From NCBI GenBank assembly GCA_023417815.1, contig JAEZEI010000006.1, positions 1 through 64,000 of the forward strand: a stretch of DNA of 64,000 nt. The letters are read 5' to 3'. Position 1 is the stretch's first letter. Each line of letters starts with the position of its first letter. The translations under genes were made by a program, and so were the position numbers. The notes beneath the pieces were generated by a model. The model was given only the letters and a program-made list of their open reading frames with translations, was not told the DNA's origin and did not search any database. The stretch comes from Bacteroidota bacterium. GTDB lineage: Bacteria; Bacteroidota; Bacteroidia; Chitinophagales; Chitinophagaceae. This document shows, one piece after another, positions 1-8,580 of this stretch.

Positions 1-95
1 GAAGCAGGTTCGTAATTTTTTTGATGTTTTTTTTGGTAGTTACAAAATAGTATTTATTTTTAAGTATTATTTACTAACCAATTAAATTCAAAAAA

Positions 96-173
96 ATGGC
101 TACAAAGAAAAAAGCTGCTAAAAAAGCTGCTCCAAAAAAAGCTGCTAAGAAAGCCGCTCCAAAAAAGAAGTAG
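96..173 (+). CDS. Lys/Ala-rich histone H1-like 25-residue protein
   Basis: This short reading frame encodes 25 residues made almost only of Lys, Ala and Pro, built from a KKAAKKAAP-type unit repeated twice after MATKK and ending in KKK and a TAG stop. The composition matches the basic tails of bacterial histone H1-like or HU-tail proteins, so non-specific binding to DNA or RNA in the cytoplasm is the likely role. It is preceded by an A-rich stretch (CAAAAAA just before ATG), common for Bacteroidota translation starts, and is followed 29 bases later by a strong intrinsic terminator, so it looks like a complete monocistronic unit. Function is inferred from composition only. Confidence 0.75.
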   Translation: MATKKKAAKKAAPKKAAKKAAPKKK

Positions 174-202
174 TCTTTGCCAGAATTTAGAGCAAAAGAT
201 AC

Positions 203-232
203 AAAGTCCCGGATCAATTCCGGGACTTTTTT
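203..232 (+). terminator. Intrinsic terminator after the histone-like gene
   Basis: An 11-base-pair stem (AAAGTCCCGGA pairing with TCCGGGACTTT) with a 5-base loop is followed by a run of T. It closes the small basic protein gene before polX. Confidence 0.85.
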
Positions 233-304
233 ATTCCCTGAATCCCGCTCCCGGCAAGGTTTCCAGTCAATCTAATAATTTCCTTACCCTCTCCTGCTAA
301 AGCT

Positions 305-312
305 TAATTTTG
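305..312 (+). promoter_or_regulatory. Putative -7 element TAATTTTG ahead of the PolX gene
   Basis: The octamer TAATTTTG matches the Bacteroidota -7 consensus TAnnTTTG and ends only 4 bases before the ATG at 317. If it is used, the transcript would be leaderless or nearly so. No clear -33 TTTG at normal spacing is visible. Confidence 0.45.
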
Positions 313-316
313 GATT

Positions 317-1984
317 ATGGAGAATTACCAGATCGCTGATATGTTAGCCCTTCTTTCCAAGCTAATGGACATTCATGGGGAGAACAGTTTTAAAGCAAAA
401 TCATATGCTTTCGCGGCTTTTGCAATTGAAAAATGCGGAGTTAATTTAAGCGAGACAGAACATAACCAGATCGCTTCATTAAAAGGAATCGGAACGTCCA
501 CAGCGCAAAAAATTATTGAAATCCTGGAGACAGGAAAACTAAAAGCGTTGGAAGAAATCATATCCAAAACCCCTCCGGGTGTAATTGAAATGCTTAACAT
601 AAAAGGTATCGGACCAAAAAAAATCCATACCATCTGGAAGGAAATGCAAATAGAAAGTATAGGTGAACTCTTATATGCCTGCAAGGAAAACCGTCTAAAA
701 CTTTATAAAGGATTTGGAGAAAAAACGCAGCAGTCAGTAGTTGATACAATTGAATTTTATCTTCGAAACAAGCAGAGCCATCTTTATATTCACCTCGAAC
801 TTATAGTTCCGCAGATCACAAACATTCTTGAAGACATCTTTGGTCAAAGTGTATTCCCTGCCGGTGAGTTTGCCCGGAAGCTGGAGGTGATAAATAATAT
901 TGATTTCATAATTATTGCCGACAGGCAAAAGATCATTGGTGAATTATCAAACGTGCAGGGATTTACCTTAAAGGCACAGGATGACCACCTTCTTTACGAA
1001 ACCAGCACGGGCCTGGACATAAGGATCATTCCTTCCCATCCACAGGATTTGGCAAAAACCAGGTTAAGATTCAATTCCCATCCCGACTTTTTCGCTGCTG
1101 TTGAAAAACATTCCGGCTTTGAAGGATCGGCTGCGGGAAATGAGGAAGATCTGTTCGGCTCCCTCGGCCTGAACTACATTCCTGCAGATCTCAGGGAAAA
1201 AGCCGCCCTTCCTTACCTGCAAAATGTACTTCCTGAAGTTATCCGCGAAGAAGATATCCGGGGAATCATCCATTCGCACAGTACGTGGAGCGATGGGTCA
1301 CATACCATTGAGCAAATGGCCCGGGCTGCAATTGCAGCAGGCCTGGAATACCTCGTGATCACTGATCACAGTAAAAGTGCATTCTACGCCAATGGCCTCA
1401 CCGAAGAGAGGATCCGTATGCAACACGAGGAGATTGATGAATTGAATGTAAAACTTGCACCCTTCCGTATATTCAAAGGAATAGAATCTGATATTCTGAA
1501 TGATGGATCCCTTGATTATCCTGATCCTGTCCTGGCGACGTTCGAAGTTGTTATCGCTTCCATCCACAGCAACTTCCGGATGAGCATTGAAAAAGCCACC
1601 GACCGGATCCTTACCGCGATCCGGAATCCTTACACTTCCATTATGGGCCATCTCACCGGGAGATTATTATTGAGCAGGAATGGTTATCCTGTAGACCATG
1701 ATGCGGTCATTGAGGCCTGCGCGGCTGAAAATGTTGTCCTGGAATTAAATGCAAACCCGAACAGGCTGGATATTGACTGGCGTTATATTCCTTCCGCTGT
1801 TCAAAAAAATGTAATGATATCAATTGATCCGGATGCTCATTCTATCGGTGAGATCAATTATACCAGGTACGGCGTCATGGCAGCCAGGAAGGCAATGTTA
1901 TTACCTTCACAAAACCTTAGTAGTATGGACCTCCCAACATTTTCAGCATTCCTGAAAAAACAAAAAATATTGAAAGGAATTTAA
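317..1984 (+). CDS. polX: PolX-type protein: degenerate polymerase domain plus PHP phosphoesterase domain
   Basis: The 555-residue protein has the bacterial PolX layout: an N-terminal 8-kDa/helix-hairpin-helix region (LKGIGTSTAQKI at about 55-66, IKGIGPKK at about 95-102), a family X nucleotidyltransferase region (about 150-310) and a C-terminal PHP domain (about 315-555). The PHP metal-site motifs are intact: HSHS at 319-322, TDHS at 349-352, GIESD, ASIHSN, GHLTGR and DPDAH. In the polymerase part the usual GSxRRG signature reads AGEFARK, and the first catalytic Asp of the usual DxD is Asn194 (NID); Asp196 and Asp234 remain. Base-excision-repair PolX enzymes fill gaps and trim 3' ends; here 3' exonuclease or phosphoesterase work is more likely than synthesis. 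The end overlaps the convergent kinase gene by 4 bases. Confidence 0.9.
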   Translation: MENYQIADMLALLSKLMDIHGENSFKAKSYAFAAFAIEKCGVNLSETEHNQIASLKGIGTSTAQKIIEILETGKLKALEEIISKTPPGVIEMLNIKGIGPKKIHTIWKEMQIESIGELLYACKENRLKLYKGFGEKTQQSVVDTIEFYLRNKQSHLYIHLELIVPQITNILEDIFGQSVFPAGEFARKLEVINNIDFIIIADRQKIIGELSNVQGFTLKAQDDHLLYETSTGLDIRIIPSHPQDLAKTRLRFNSHPDFFAAVEKHSGFEGSAAGNEEDLFGSLGLNYIPADLREKAALPYLQNVLPEVIREEDIRGIIHSHSTWSDGSHTIEQMARAAIAAGLEYLVITDHSKSAFYANGLTEERIRMQHEEIDELNVKLAPFRIFKGIESDILNDGSLDYPDPVLATFEVVIASIHSNFRMSIEKATDRILTAIRNPYTSIMGHLTGRLLLSRNGYPVDHDAVIEACAAENVVLELNANPNRLDIDWRYIPSAVQKNVMISIDPDAHSIGEINYTRYGVMAARKAMLLPSQNLSSMDLPTFSAFLKKQKILKGI

Positions 1985-4900
1985 TCAGCCAACGGAAGTT
2001 TTACATAGAACGCAGACCCTTCGCCAGGAACAGTTTCGAACCAAATCTCCCCTCCTGCCTGTTCAACCATTCTTTTGCACATAGCAAGGCCAAGGCCTGT
2101 GCCAGACGATTTTGTTGTAAAATTCGGTGTGAAAATTTTTGGCTGCACATGCTCAGGAATTCCCATTCCATTATCTCTGACCCTGGTCAATAAGTAACCG
2201 TCACGTTTAACCTGGTCTACTGAAATTATAGGCGCTTTGCTGTCAACCGCCTGAACTGCGTTCTGAAGAAGGTTTGTGAATACACGGGTAAGATGTGATT
2301 TATCGGCAACTACAATAGTTTCACCGGAGACCAGCTTAGAACTTATATCCACCTGGTCATTATTATTATATAGGTTCAGTACGTTCCTGATCACTTCATT
2401 AACATTCACCTGCTCCATTTTAGAATTCTCGATATTTGCGAACTGGCTGAATTCGCTTGCTATATGGCTTAGGTGATCAATCTGCTCAACGAGCGTCTTT
2501 GCCACACTCTCTGTTAAATTCTTTACATCGGGTGCCTTTTGTGCGATTGCCTTCTGAAGATATTGCATACTGAGTTTCATCGGCGTAAGAGGATTCTTTA
2601 TCTCGTGAGCGATCTGCTTAGCCATTTCACGCCATGCTCCTTCCCTTTCCGTCTTTGCCAGGGCTTCAGCACTTTCGTCAAGTTTCGCAACCATTTTGTT
2701 ATACTCCATCACCAGTTGACCAATCTCATCACCCCGCGTCCAGGTTATGGCTTCATTTCTCCTTCCAAGGTTTATTTTCTTCATTTTATCCCCGATAAGA
2801 GAGAATGTGTTGGTGATGCGGTTAGTGATGAACAAAGCAACTATACCGGCAACGAGGAATATAAAAGCATTCAGGTTGATAATGGTGACAAGGAAGTTGC
2901 TGATCTCTTCTTTAAGTTTACTTTGGGAAGTGAAATACGGTATATTCAGGTACGCAAATTTATTACCGGCTTCATCTATCACCGGAATATAATTACTTAC
3001 ATACTCAAGTGAACCGATCTTTTCCGTCTGGAAATACTGGACTTCTCTTTTATAATTGAGATGATAGAATGCCACCGGGTCCATGATGGTGCTCACGATC
3101 CCTTTTGTATAAGGAAGTGGCAGGGATGAATATTTCATCCTCCCCTCCAGGTCATAAAGGTTTACATCTGTACCATGTATATCAGAGATCTTATTGAATG
3201 TTTCTTCTATTACCTGGGGATCTCGCACGCCTGAAGAATCGAGAAGATCAGCTCCGCTTTGCAGGCTTCTTGCGATCTCGTTCTCCATGATCCTGATAGT
3301 TCGGCTTAACTTTTCCCTGTTTGTATTTTCGTACCTGGAAATAAAAAAGAGAATTGTGGCAATTCCTATTACAAGGAATGATATAACACTTATGAATATT
3401 ATCGTTCCGTGGATCTGGTTCCGGATGTTGAGTTGCCAATACGTCCTGATACGTGTAATGTCCATCCTGGACCTTAGAAGTACATTAATGAACCAGAATA
3501 AGAATGTAAGTAATAGAAAAGCGCAGAAAAGGTAACTGAATAAAGTAATGGACTCTATTGAAAGACTTTTTTCCTTTGCGATAACGATCATTCTTTCCGG
3601 ACCAGCCCTGTACCAGAGTTCATGATGTTCTTTCTTATTGATCTCAAAGAATTCCTGTAAAGGAAAATCTGTTTTATTGATCGAGGTAGCGAAAGGATAA
3701 TCATTATGACTGCTTATGAGCTTGCCGTTATTATATATTGCGAAGGCATAGAGTGAAGAACTTTCTATAGAATTTGCGTGGCCCCTGCCGAACAATTCCG
3801 GGTATAGTTCGCTCTTCGCCTGTTTGGGATTGGCAAGGATAAATACATATCCCAACAGGCTATCTGCCAAATTCGTGATAGTCTTTTTACTTATATAGGA
3901 GAACTGGTCGTACGAAACATCATAATAGTACAACCCGGATATGCTGGTAGGCCTTGCCTGGGTATTCAATATAGTATTGAGATCGTTATAACTCGTGGAA
4001 TCCCTGTTATATAGAGGTTGTTCAGCTGCGTTATAAGAATATATACGCGTTTCATACCGGTCGGTATAACCGGAGAAATTACTTCCTACCAGGCTGTCCT
4101 TAAACCCCTGGTTTGAGGCTTCATTGGCAAAGCGGTGGAAATTGCGGGCCAGGAAATCTTCCCTGAAATCCGTTAGCATTGAGTTGAGCAGCGTTTCATT
4201 ACCAGGATCAGCCTTCGTGGCAAGGATCTGGGCATAGTGCTTACGATTTATGATCTCCTTACGGTTATTCTCCATTATGATAAGTGTGGAGATGGACACG
4301 GAAAAGAAGAACAACCAGAATACCAGTTTGGATGAAATGATGTGCGATGCAAGCAGATTCAGGTAGGTATTATTCAACAGGAATGTAAATCCTATAAGCC
4401 ATAGCATCACATAGATCTCCAGGCCTCCCCTTATGTCCCCTACACGGAAGGTTAGTATAAGCAGGCTGGTAATGGTAATAGCAAGTAATATTGGAGTGAA
4501 CCTGCGGTTAAAATAGGGCTTTATTCCATACACCACCATTTGAGCCAGGAAGAAATACCCGATAGATATGCAGCATAATACAATGAAACCGATCAGGCTG
4601 TAAACATTGAGCGTAAAAAAATTCAGAACATCAAAAGATATCTGGGAATCTGCAACAAGTGAAGTAATTATGTTCACGCCTGTAAATGTCGTTACTACCA
4701 ATACCAGGCTGCCAACTCCGAGCACAACATACCGCATATACTCTTTCCTCATTAAGCTAAGCAGGGAATGCCCGCGTAACTGGGATCGGAGGAAAAGTAT
4801 GAACCAAACAAAAAGTATTGAATTGATCAAAAGATCACCCAGGGATTTTAAGATAAAACTAGATCCGTAGATCGCCGGGTCAAACAACTCAAACTGTCGC

Positions 4901-5706
4901 AAATTGATCGGAAATGGATACAGGTAGGTGATCAATCGCACTATGAACACCGCCATAACAAAAAAAACAATACCCCGAATTATGTTCTCAGATGCAATGA
5001 AAACAGCCAGCAATTGAATGAACAGCAACACTAAAATTATTGCAACAATACTTAGCAGGGTTGCAACCCAGTTTGTATCTGCAACATTCGATCCCTGCAC
5101 CCGTTCAATTCCAAATAAGTGCTTCCCATGGATCGACGTAACAAGAGAGTTCTGCTTTCCTTTGTTGGTGATGACATAATTCCCGGAAATACCTTCTATC
5201 GCAAATCCATTCTTAAGGTATTCGTTTGTTATTATGTAATTGTATTTAACAGGTACCAGTGCCAGGGCTTTTCCTCCATTTAAATCAAGGCTGTTCCAAA
5301 CGTAGAATCCATTCTGTAATTGAACGAAGCCGCTTTTTCCCTGCAGGAATAGAAGACCAGCCGTTGGAAGCACCTGTTGCGTATTCCAGGCCATAAGGTG
5401 AGATTCTCCTGCAGGATCATAATTGTAAAAGAACAGAAAATAATCCCTCTTCTTCAGATCCTTCAGGATGGATTCATCCATTTGACCGGACAATATTTTT
5501 TTGACGGTTAACGAATCTGAAGTCAGTTTAATGAAGTCCTTTTCAGCGCGTTGAATATAAGATGTGATCTTTTTCTGAACAGAATTCACAGAAGAACTGG
5601 CAGACCAGTAATTATCGATGATCACGGACAATGTAAGAAGCCATGCCGCTGTGATCAGCAGGTACCCGTGTTTTGAGAAGAACCGTTTAAGATTATATAG
5701 TTGCAA
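1981..5706 (-). CDS. Giant membrane sensor histidine kinase (HAMP, HisKA, HATPase)
   Basis: This 1241-residue inner-membrane kinase has many transmembrane segments (one near residues 14-30, a block of several between about 210 and 470, further ones near 720, 770 and 930), large extracytoplasmic stretches, a HAMP region after the last membrane segment, and a C-terminal kinase core. The H-box is HEIKNPLTP with phospho-acceptor His1034; the N-box NLLQNA has Asn near 1149; ATP-lid motifs DNGMGI and GTGLGL follow. NtrY-like kinases share this H-box style. No response regulator is adjacent, so it is an orphan here. The start is TTG, 9 bases after the mazG stop; an in-frame stop directly upstream (the mazG TAA) and the first membrane segment leave no better start, so coupled translation with mazG is likely. 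Confidence 0.88.
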   Translation of the reverse strand: MQLYNLKRFFSKHGYLLITAAWLLTLSVIIDNYWSASSSVNSVQKKITSYIQRAEKDFIKLTSDSLTVKKILSGQMDESILKDLKKRDYFLFFYNYDPAGESHLMAWNTQQVLPTAGLLFLQGKSGFVQLQNGFYVWNSLDLNGGKALALVPVKYNYIITNEYLKNGFAIEGISGNYVITNKGKQNSLVTSIHGKHLFGIERVQGSNVADTNWVATLLSIVAIILVLLFIQLLAVFIASENIIRGIVFFVMAVFIVRLITYLYPFPINLRQFELFDPAIYGSSFILKSLGDLLINSILFVWFILFLRSQLRGHSLLSLMRKEYMRYVVLGVGSLVLVVTTFTGVNIITSLVADSQISFDVLNFFTLNVYSLIGFIVLCCISIGYFFLAQMVVYGIKPYFNRRFTPILLAITITSLLILTFRVGDIRGGLEIYVMLWLIGFTFLLNNTYLNLLASHIISSKLVFWLFFFSVSISTLIIMENNRKEIINRKHYAQILATKADPGNETLLNSMLTDFREDFLARNFHRFANEASNQGFKDSLVGSNFSGYTDRYETRIYSYNAAEQPLYNRDSTSYNDLNTILNTQARPTSISGLYYYDVSYDQFSYISKKTITNLADSLLGYVFILANPKQAKSELYPELFGRGHANSIESSSLYAFAIYNNGKLISSHNDYPFATSINKTDFPLQEFFEINKKEHHELWYRAGPERMIVIAKEKSLSIESITLFSYLFCAFLLLTFLFWFINVLLRSRMDITRIRTYWQLNIRNQIHGTIIFISVISFLVIGIATILFFISRYENTNREKLSRTIRIMENEIARSLQSGADLLDSSGVRDPQVIEETFNKISDIHGTDVNLYDLEGRMKYSSLPLPYTKGIVSTIMDPVAFYHLNYKREVQYFQTEKIGSLEYVSNYIPVIDEAGNKFAYLNIPYFTSQSKLKEEISNFLVTIINLNAFIFLVAGIVALFITNRITNTFSLIGDKMKKINLGRRNEAITWTRGDEIGQLVMEYNKMVAKLDESAEALAKTEREGAWREMAKQIAHEIKNPLTPMKLSMQYLQKAIAQKAPDVKNLTESVAKTLVEQIDHLSHIASEFSQFANIENSKMEQVNVNEVIRNVLNLYNNNDQVDISSKLVSGETIVVADKSHLTRVFTNLLQNAVQAVDSKAPIISVDQVKRDGYLLTRVRDNGMGIPEHVQPKIFTPNFTTKSSGTGLGLAMCKRMVEQAGGEIWFETVPGEGSAFYVKLPLAD

Positions 5707-5715
5707 AAAGTTGGT

Positions 5716-6510
5716 TTATCCGTTTTCCAGGCGCTTAATACTATTCCATAGTGCATCCATCTCTTCCAGGGTCATATCATGAAGGAACCGGTTTTCCTTT
5801 GCTGCCGCTTCTTCCATTTTATTGAACCTGCTTATGAATTTCTTATTTGTACGCTCCAGGGCATTTTCCGCATCCACTTGCAAAAACCTTGCAAAGTTCA
5901 CAAGAGAAAATAATACATCCCCCATTTCATCTTCCATCCTGTCCTGTTCCCCACTTTGAACGGCTTCCGATAATTCTTCCATTTCCTCCTTTACTTTATC
6001 CCATACCTGGGTCCGGTTATCCCATTCAAATCCCACCTGCTTTGATTTATCCTGGAGCCTCATTGATTTTACCAGGGCAGGCAAAGCTTTTGGCACTCCT
6101 CCCAGGACGGACTTCTTCCCCTGGCTTAATTTTATCTTTTCCCAATTCTGTTTAACATCCTCCTCAGACTGCACCTCCCTTACGCCTGCATCGGGAGTAC
6201 TGTTTCCATAAATATGAGGATGCCGGGCTATCAGTTTGTCACAAACATCCCCAAGCACACCGGCAATATCAAATTGATCCTGTTCCTTCGCGATCCGGGC
6301 ATAAAATACCATATGAAGCATGAGATCTCCAAGTTCTTCTTTCATTCCCTTCCAGTCATTATCTGTTATCGCATCTGCCAATTCGTAAGTTTCCTCAATA
6401 GTAAGATGCCGTAACGTATGAATTGTTTGCTTCTTATCCCACGGACATTTTTCACGCAATTCGTCCATTATATTCAAAAGCCGTTGAAATTGTTCTAACC
6501 TCGCATCCAT
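5716..6510 (-). CDS. mazG: Nucleoside triphosphate pyrophosphohydrolase MazG
   Basis: This cytosolic enzyme of 264 residues hydrolyses (d)NTPs to monophosphates and pyrophosphate, a house-cleaning role. It shows two MazG-type domains. The first carries the metal-binding pattern EETYE followed by EELGD, and PWDKKQTIHTLRHL precedes it as in E. coli MazG (263 residues, the same length). The second has EEMEELSEA and EDEMGDVLFSLVN. It sits 3 bases after the DUF3667 gene stop and 9 bases before the kinase TTG, so DUF3667-mazG-kinase looks like one operon. Confidence 0.95.
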   Translation of the reverse strand: MDARLEQFQRLLNIMDELREKCPWDKKQTIHTLRHLTIEETYELADAITDNDWKGMKEELGDLMLHMVFYARIAKEQDQFDIAGVLGDVCDKLIARHPHIYGNSTPDAGVREVQSEEDVKQNWEKIKLSQGKKSVLGGVPKALPALVKSMRLQDKSKQVGFEWDNRTQVWDKVKEEMEELSEAVQSGEQDRMEDEMGDVLFSLVNFARFLQVDAENALERTNKKFISRFNKMEEAAAKENRFLHDMTLEEMDALWNSIKRLENG

Positions 6511-6513
6511 ATT

Positions 6514-7566
6514 TTAAACTTTCAAAAATGAGAATATCATGAATATTACCAGCAATATTACAAAGATCAACAGCCTCAAAAACTGGAGTATGACATATTT
6601 AGCGATCGTTTTAACAGCCGACTGCTGGTAGAAATTCTTTAAAGCAAAGAACTCATATAACAGGATCCAGAAGAAATTAAGCCAGATCAATATGGAAAAA
6701 ATACCAAGTCCGAACTTTTCCTTAAGCATAGAAAGCCCCAGCAAAATCAGCATCCCGATAAAAATAAATATGTACAGATAAAGGCTGAAAACGATATGAT
6801 GAGCATAAAAGAACCTCCTCCGGATGTATAACAATTTTAATAAAAGAGCATAAAGAGGAAGCGAAATGAAAAGCAATTGGGGAAATAAATGAATGAACTG
6901 GCTGAAGAGTTCTTTCCAGATAAGGGTTGAATTGTTATTGTATTTTTCGCGAAGATCAATGGCCCGGTATACGAGCATTCTCCTGAACCAGCCATCTTTT
7001 TCACCACCAGCCAATGCATCATCATATTCCGCACGGTTTTTATAGCGCACTCCCATAAAAGCCATAGTATCTTCCCTATGCCTTATGGAATCATAAACGA
7101 TATTGAATTGTTCACGGGTCATAGGAACTCCCCCATTGATTTTTGAGGTTTGCCTGGCAAACTGCGAACTATCAGTGAGTTTATAGATCTGTGTATAATT
7201 CACTGAATCTTTAACATAATGAATGTTAGCCTCTGCAAAATCCACTTCGGGATCATAATAGGAAAAGAAAGCCAGGAAGAACAATGCTGATGTAAAGATG
7301 TACATCCTGATCGGGTCAAGAAAACTGCTTCTTTTTCCCTGCATGTATTCGCAGGCAACAACTCCCGGTCGGAAAACCAGGGATTTAAGGGTGTGAAAGA
7401 ATTTTCCGTCAAAATGTACAAGATCGTAAAAGAAATGCTTAACAAGGTGCCATGTACTGTCGACCGGCTCCCTGTTTTCCTGCCCGCAGAAATGGCAATA
7501 TTTCCCAACTAATTCAGCGTTGCAGTTAAGGCAGTTTTTCTCTTTCCGTTCCGGCAAATGACTCAA
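6514..7566 (-). CDS. DUF3667 zinc-ribbon membrane protein
   Basis: The 350-residue product starts with a zinc ribbon (CLNCNAEL then CHFCGQ), followed by the DUF3667 signature (HLVKHFFYDLVHFDGKFF, SLVFRPG, EYMQGKRSSFLDPIRMY) and about five membrane segments. The family is common in Bacteroidota and has no known biochemical function. I place the start at a TTG encoding MSHLPERKEKNC, the usual family N-terminus. The reading frame extends to another TTG at 7653, but that would leave only 18 bases to the divergent gene at 7672 and no room for promoters. It lies 3 bases ahead of mazG. Confidence 0.82.
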   Translation of the reverse strand: MSHLPERKEKNCLNCNAELVGKYCHFCGQENREPVDSTWHLVKHFFYDLVHFDGKFFHTLKSLVFRPGVVACEYMQGKRSSFLDPIRMYIFTSALFFLAFFSYYDPEVDFAEANIHYVKDSVNYTQIYKLTDSSQFARQTSKINGGVPMTREQFNIVYDSIRHREDTMAFMGVRYKNRAEYDDALAGGEKDGWFRRMLVYRAIDLREKYNNNSTLIWKELFSQFIHLFPQLLFISLPLYALLLKLLYIRRRFFYAHHIVFSLYLYIFIFIGMLILLGLSMLKEKFGLGIFSILIWLNFFWILLYEFFALKNFYQQSAVKTIAKYVILQFLRLLIFVILLVIFMIFSFLKV

Positions 7567-7634
7567 GGCAGTTAATTTTGATAAAAATAACAAGATTATC
7601 CTCTTCAAAGAGCAGGCTAAACAAGCCCTTATGC

Positions 7635-7642
7635 TAACTTTG
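7635..7642 (+). promoter_or_regulatory. Putative -7 element TAACTTTG
   Basis: TAACTTTG fits the TAnnTTTG consensus and lies 29 bases before the ATG of the secreted protein at 7672. No convincing -33 partner is visible. Confidence 0.4.
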
Positions 7643-7671
7643 GAAAGTATCAAGGTAAATATCAGATATCC

Positions 7672-8505
7672 ATGACAAGATCAATCCTGGCGCTTCTCTT
7701 TCTTTCTTTTTCTGCTACCGCAAGCGCCCAGTTTTTTTACAAAGACATCATCACGATTAAGCAGGCTGCCGATGAATTGAATCGTATCAAGGCAAATAAG
7801 GTAAAGACCATTCGCCTGAAAAGTTTTGAGGACGATGGTTCGGCAAGCGATGGCTTTTTCGCTGAAAAGAAATTCAGCAGGGATTATCGCAAAGCGGAAT
7901 TATTTACAAGGACCAACTATTCCGGTGCTTCCCTGCTTACCACTTTTTATAATGAAGACGGAACCATAAGCAGAACCGTTGACAGCTCAGAGATCGCCAC
8001 TACGCATATTCAATACAAATATGATGAAGACAAAAGACTTCTTTCAACTCTTTCAGTTATAAGAAGTGCTGATGATGATTTTGTTAATGAGATCGTGGAA
8101 GAACATCTTTACGTGTACACAAATGAGTTCTATCCAGATAAAATGTTTAGGGTGAAGAACAGGAAAGATACAACGGAGATCCTGTTCATGCTGGATGAAA
8201 ACAAGAATCTTTCAATAGAAAAGGATTCAAGATCCGGAAGTAAATATTATTACTATTATGATGCGAAGAGCCGGCTTACAGACGTAGCACACATAAATGA
8301 TTTTCGTCAAAAATTACTTCCCGACTACATGTTCGAATACAATTCTGCCGGTCTTATTACCCAGATGATCACTACGCAGGAAGGTGGCGGCGGAAACGAT
8401 TACCTTCTTTGGAAATACACTTATTCTGATGGATTGAGAATGACCGAGGCATGTTATTCAAAAGAAAGAAAACTATTAGGAAGGATAGAATATGAATACA
8501 AGTAA
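7672..8505 (+). CDS. Secreted hypothetical protein with YD-like repeats
   Basis: The 277-residue protein has a clear signal peptide (MTRSILALLFLSFSATASAQ, cleavage after about residue 20), so it is exported. The mature part is rich in short Tyr/Asp beta-strand elements (YKYDEDKRL, YYYDAKSRL, FEYNSAGLI, YEYK) spaced like degenerate YD/RHS repeats. No catalytic motif was recognised. It is a single-gene unit between divergent DUF3667 and a terminator shared with the OmpA gene. Function unknown. Confidence 0.75.
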   Translation: MTRSILALLFLSFSATASAQFFYKDIITIKQAADELNRIKANKVKTIRLKSFEDDGSASDGFFAEKKFSRDYRKAELFTRTNYSGASLLTTFYNEDGTISRTVDSSEIATTHIQYKYDEDKRLLSTLSVIRSADDDFVNEIVEEHLYVYTNEFYPDKMFRVKNRKDTTEILFMLDENKNLSIEKDSRSGSKYYYYYDAKSRLTDVAHINDFRQKLLPDYMFEYNSAGLITQMITTQEGGGGNDYLLWKYTYSDGLRMTEACYSKERKLLGRIEYEYK

Positions 8506-8530
8506 TAAAGGATAAATAACTTCAGAAAAT

Positions 8531-8561
8531 AAGAAAGGCTGCATAAACTGCAGCCTTTCTT
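8531..8561. terminator. Bidirectional terminator between converging genes
   Basis: A perfect 13-base-pair stem (AAGAAAGGCTGCA with its complement) and a 5-base loop lies between the converging secreted-protein and OmpA genes. On the minus strand it is followed by a T-rich stretch. Confidence 0.85.
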
Positions 8562-8580
8562 AGTATGATACTCCAGGTTA

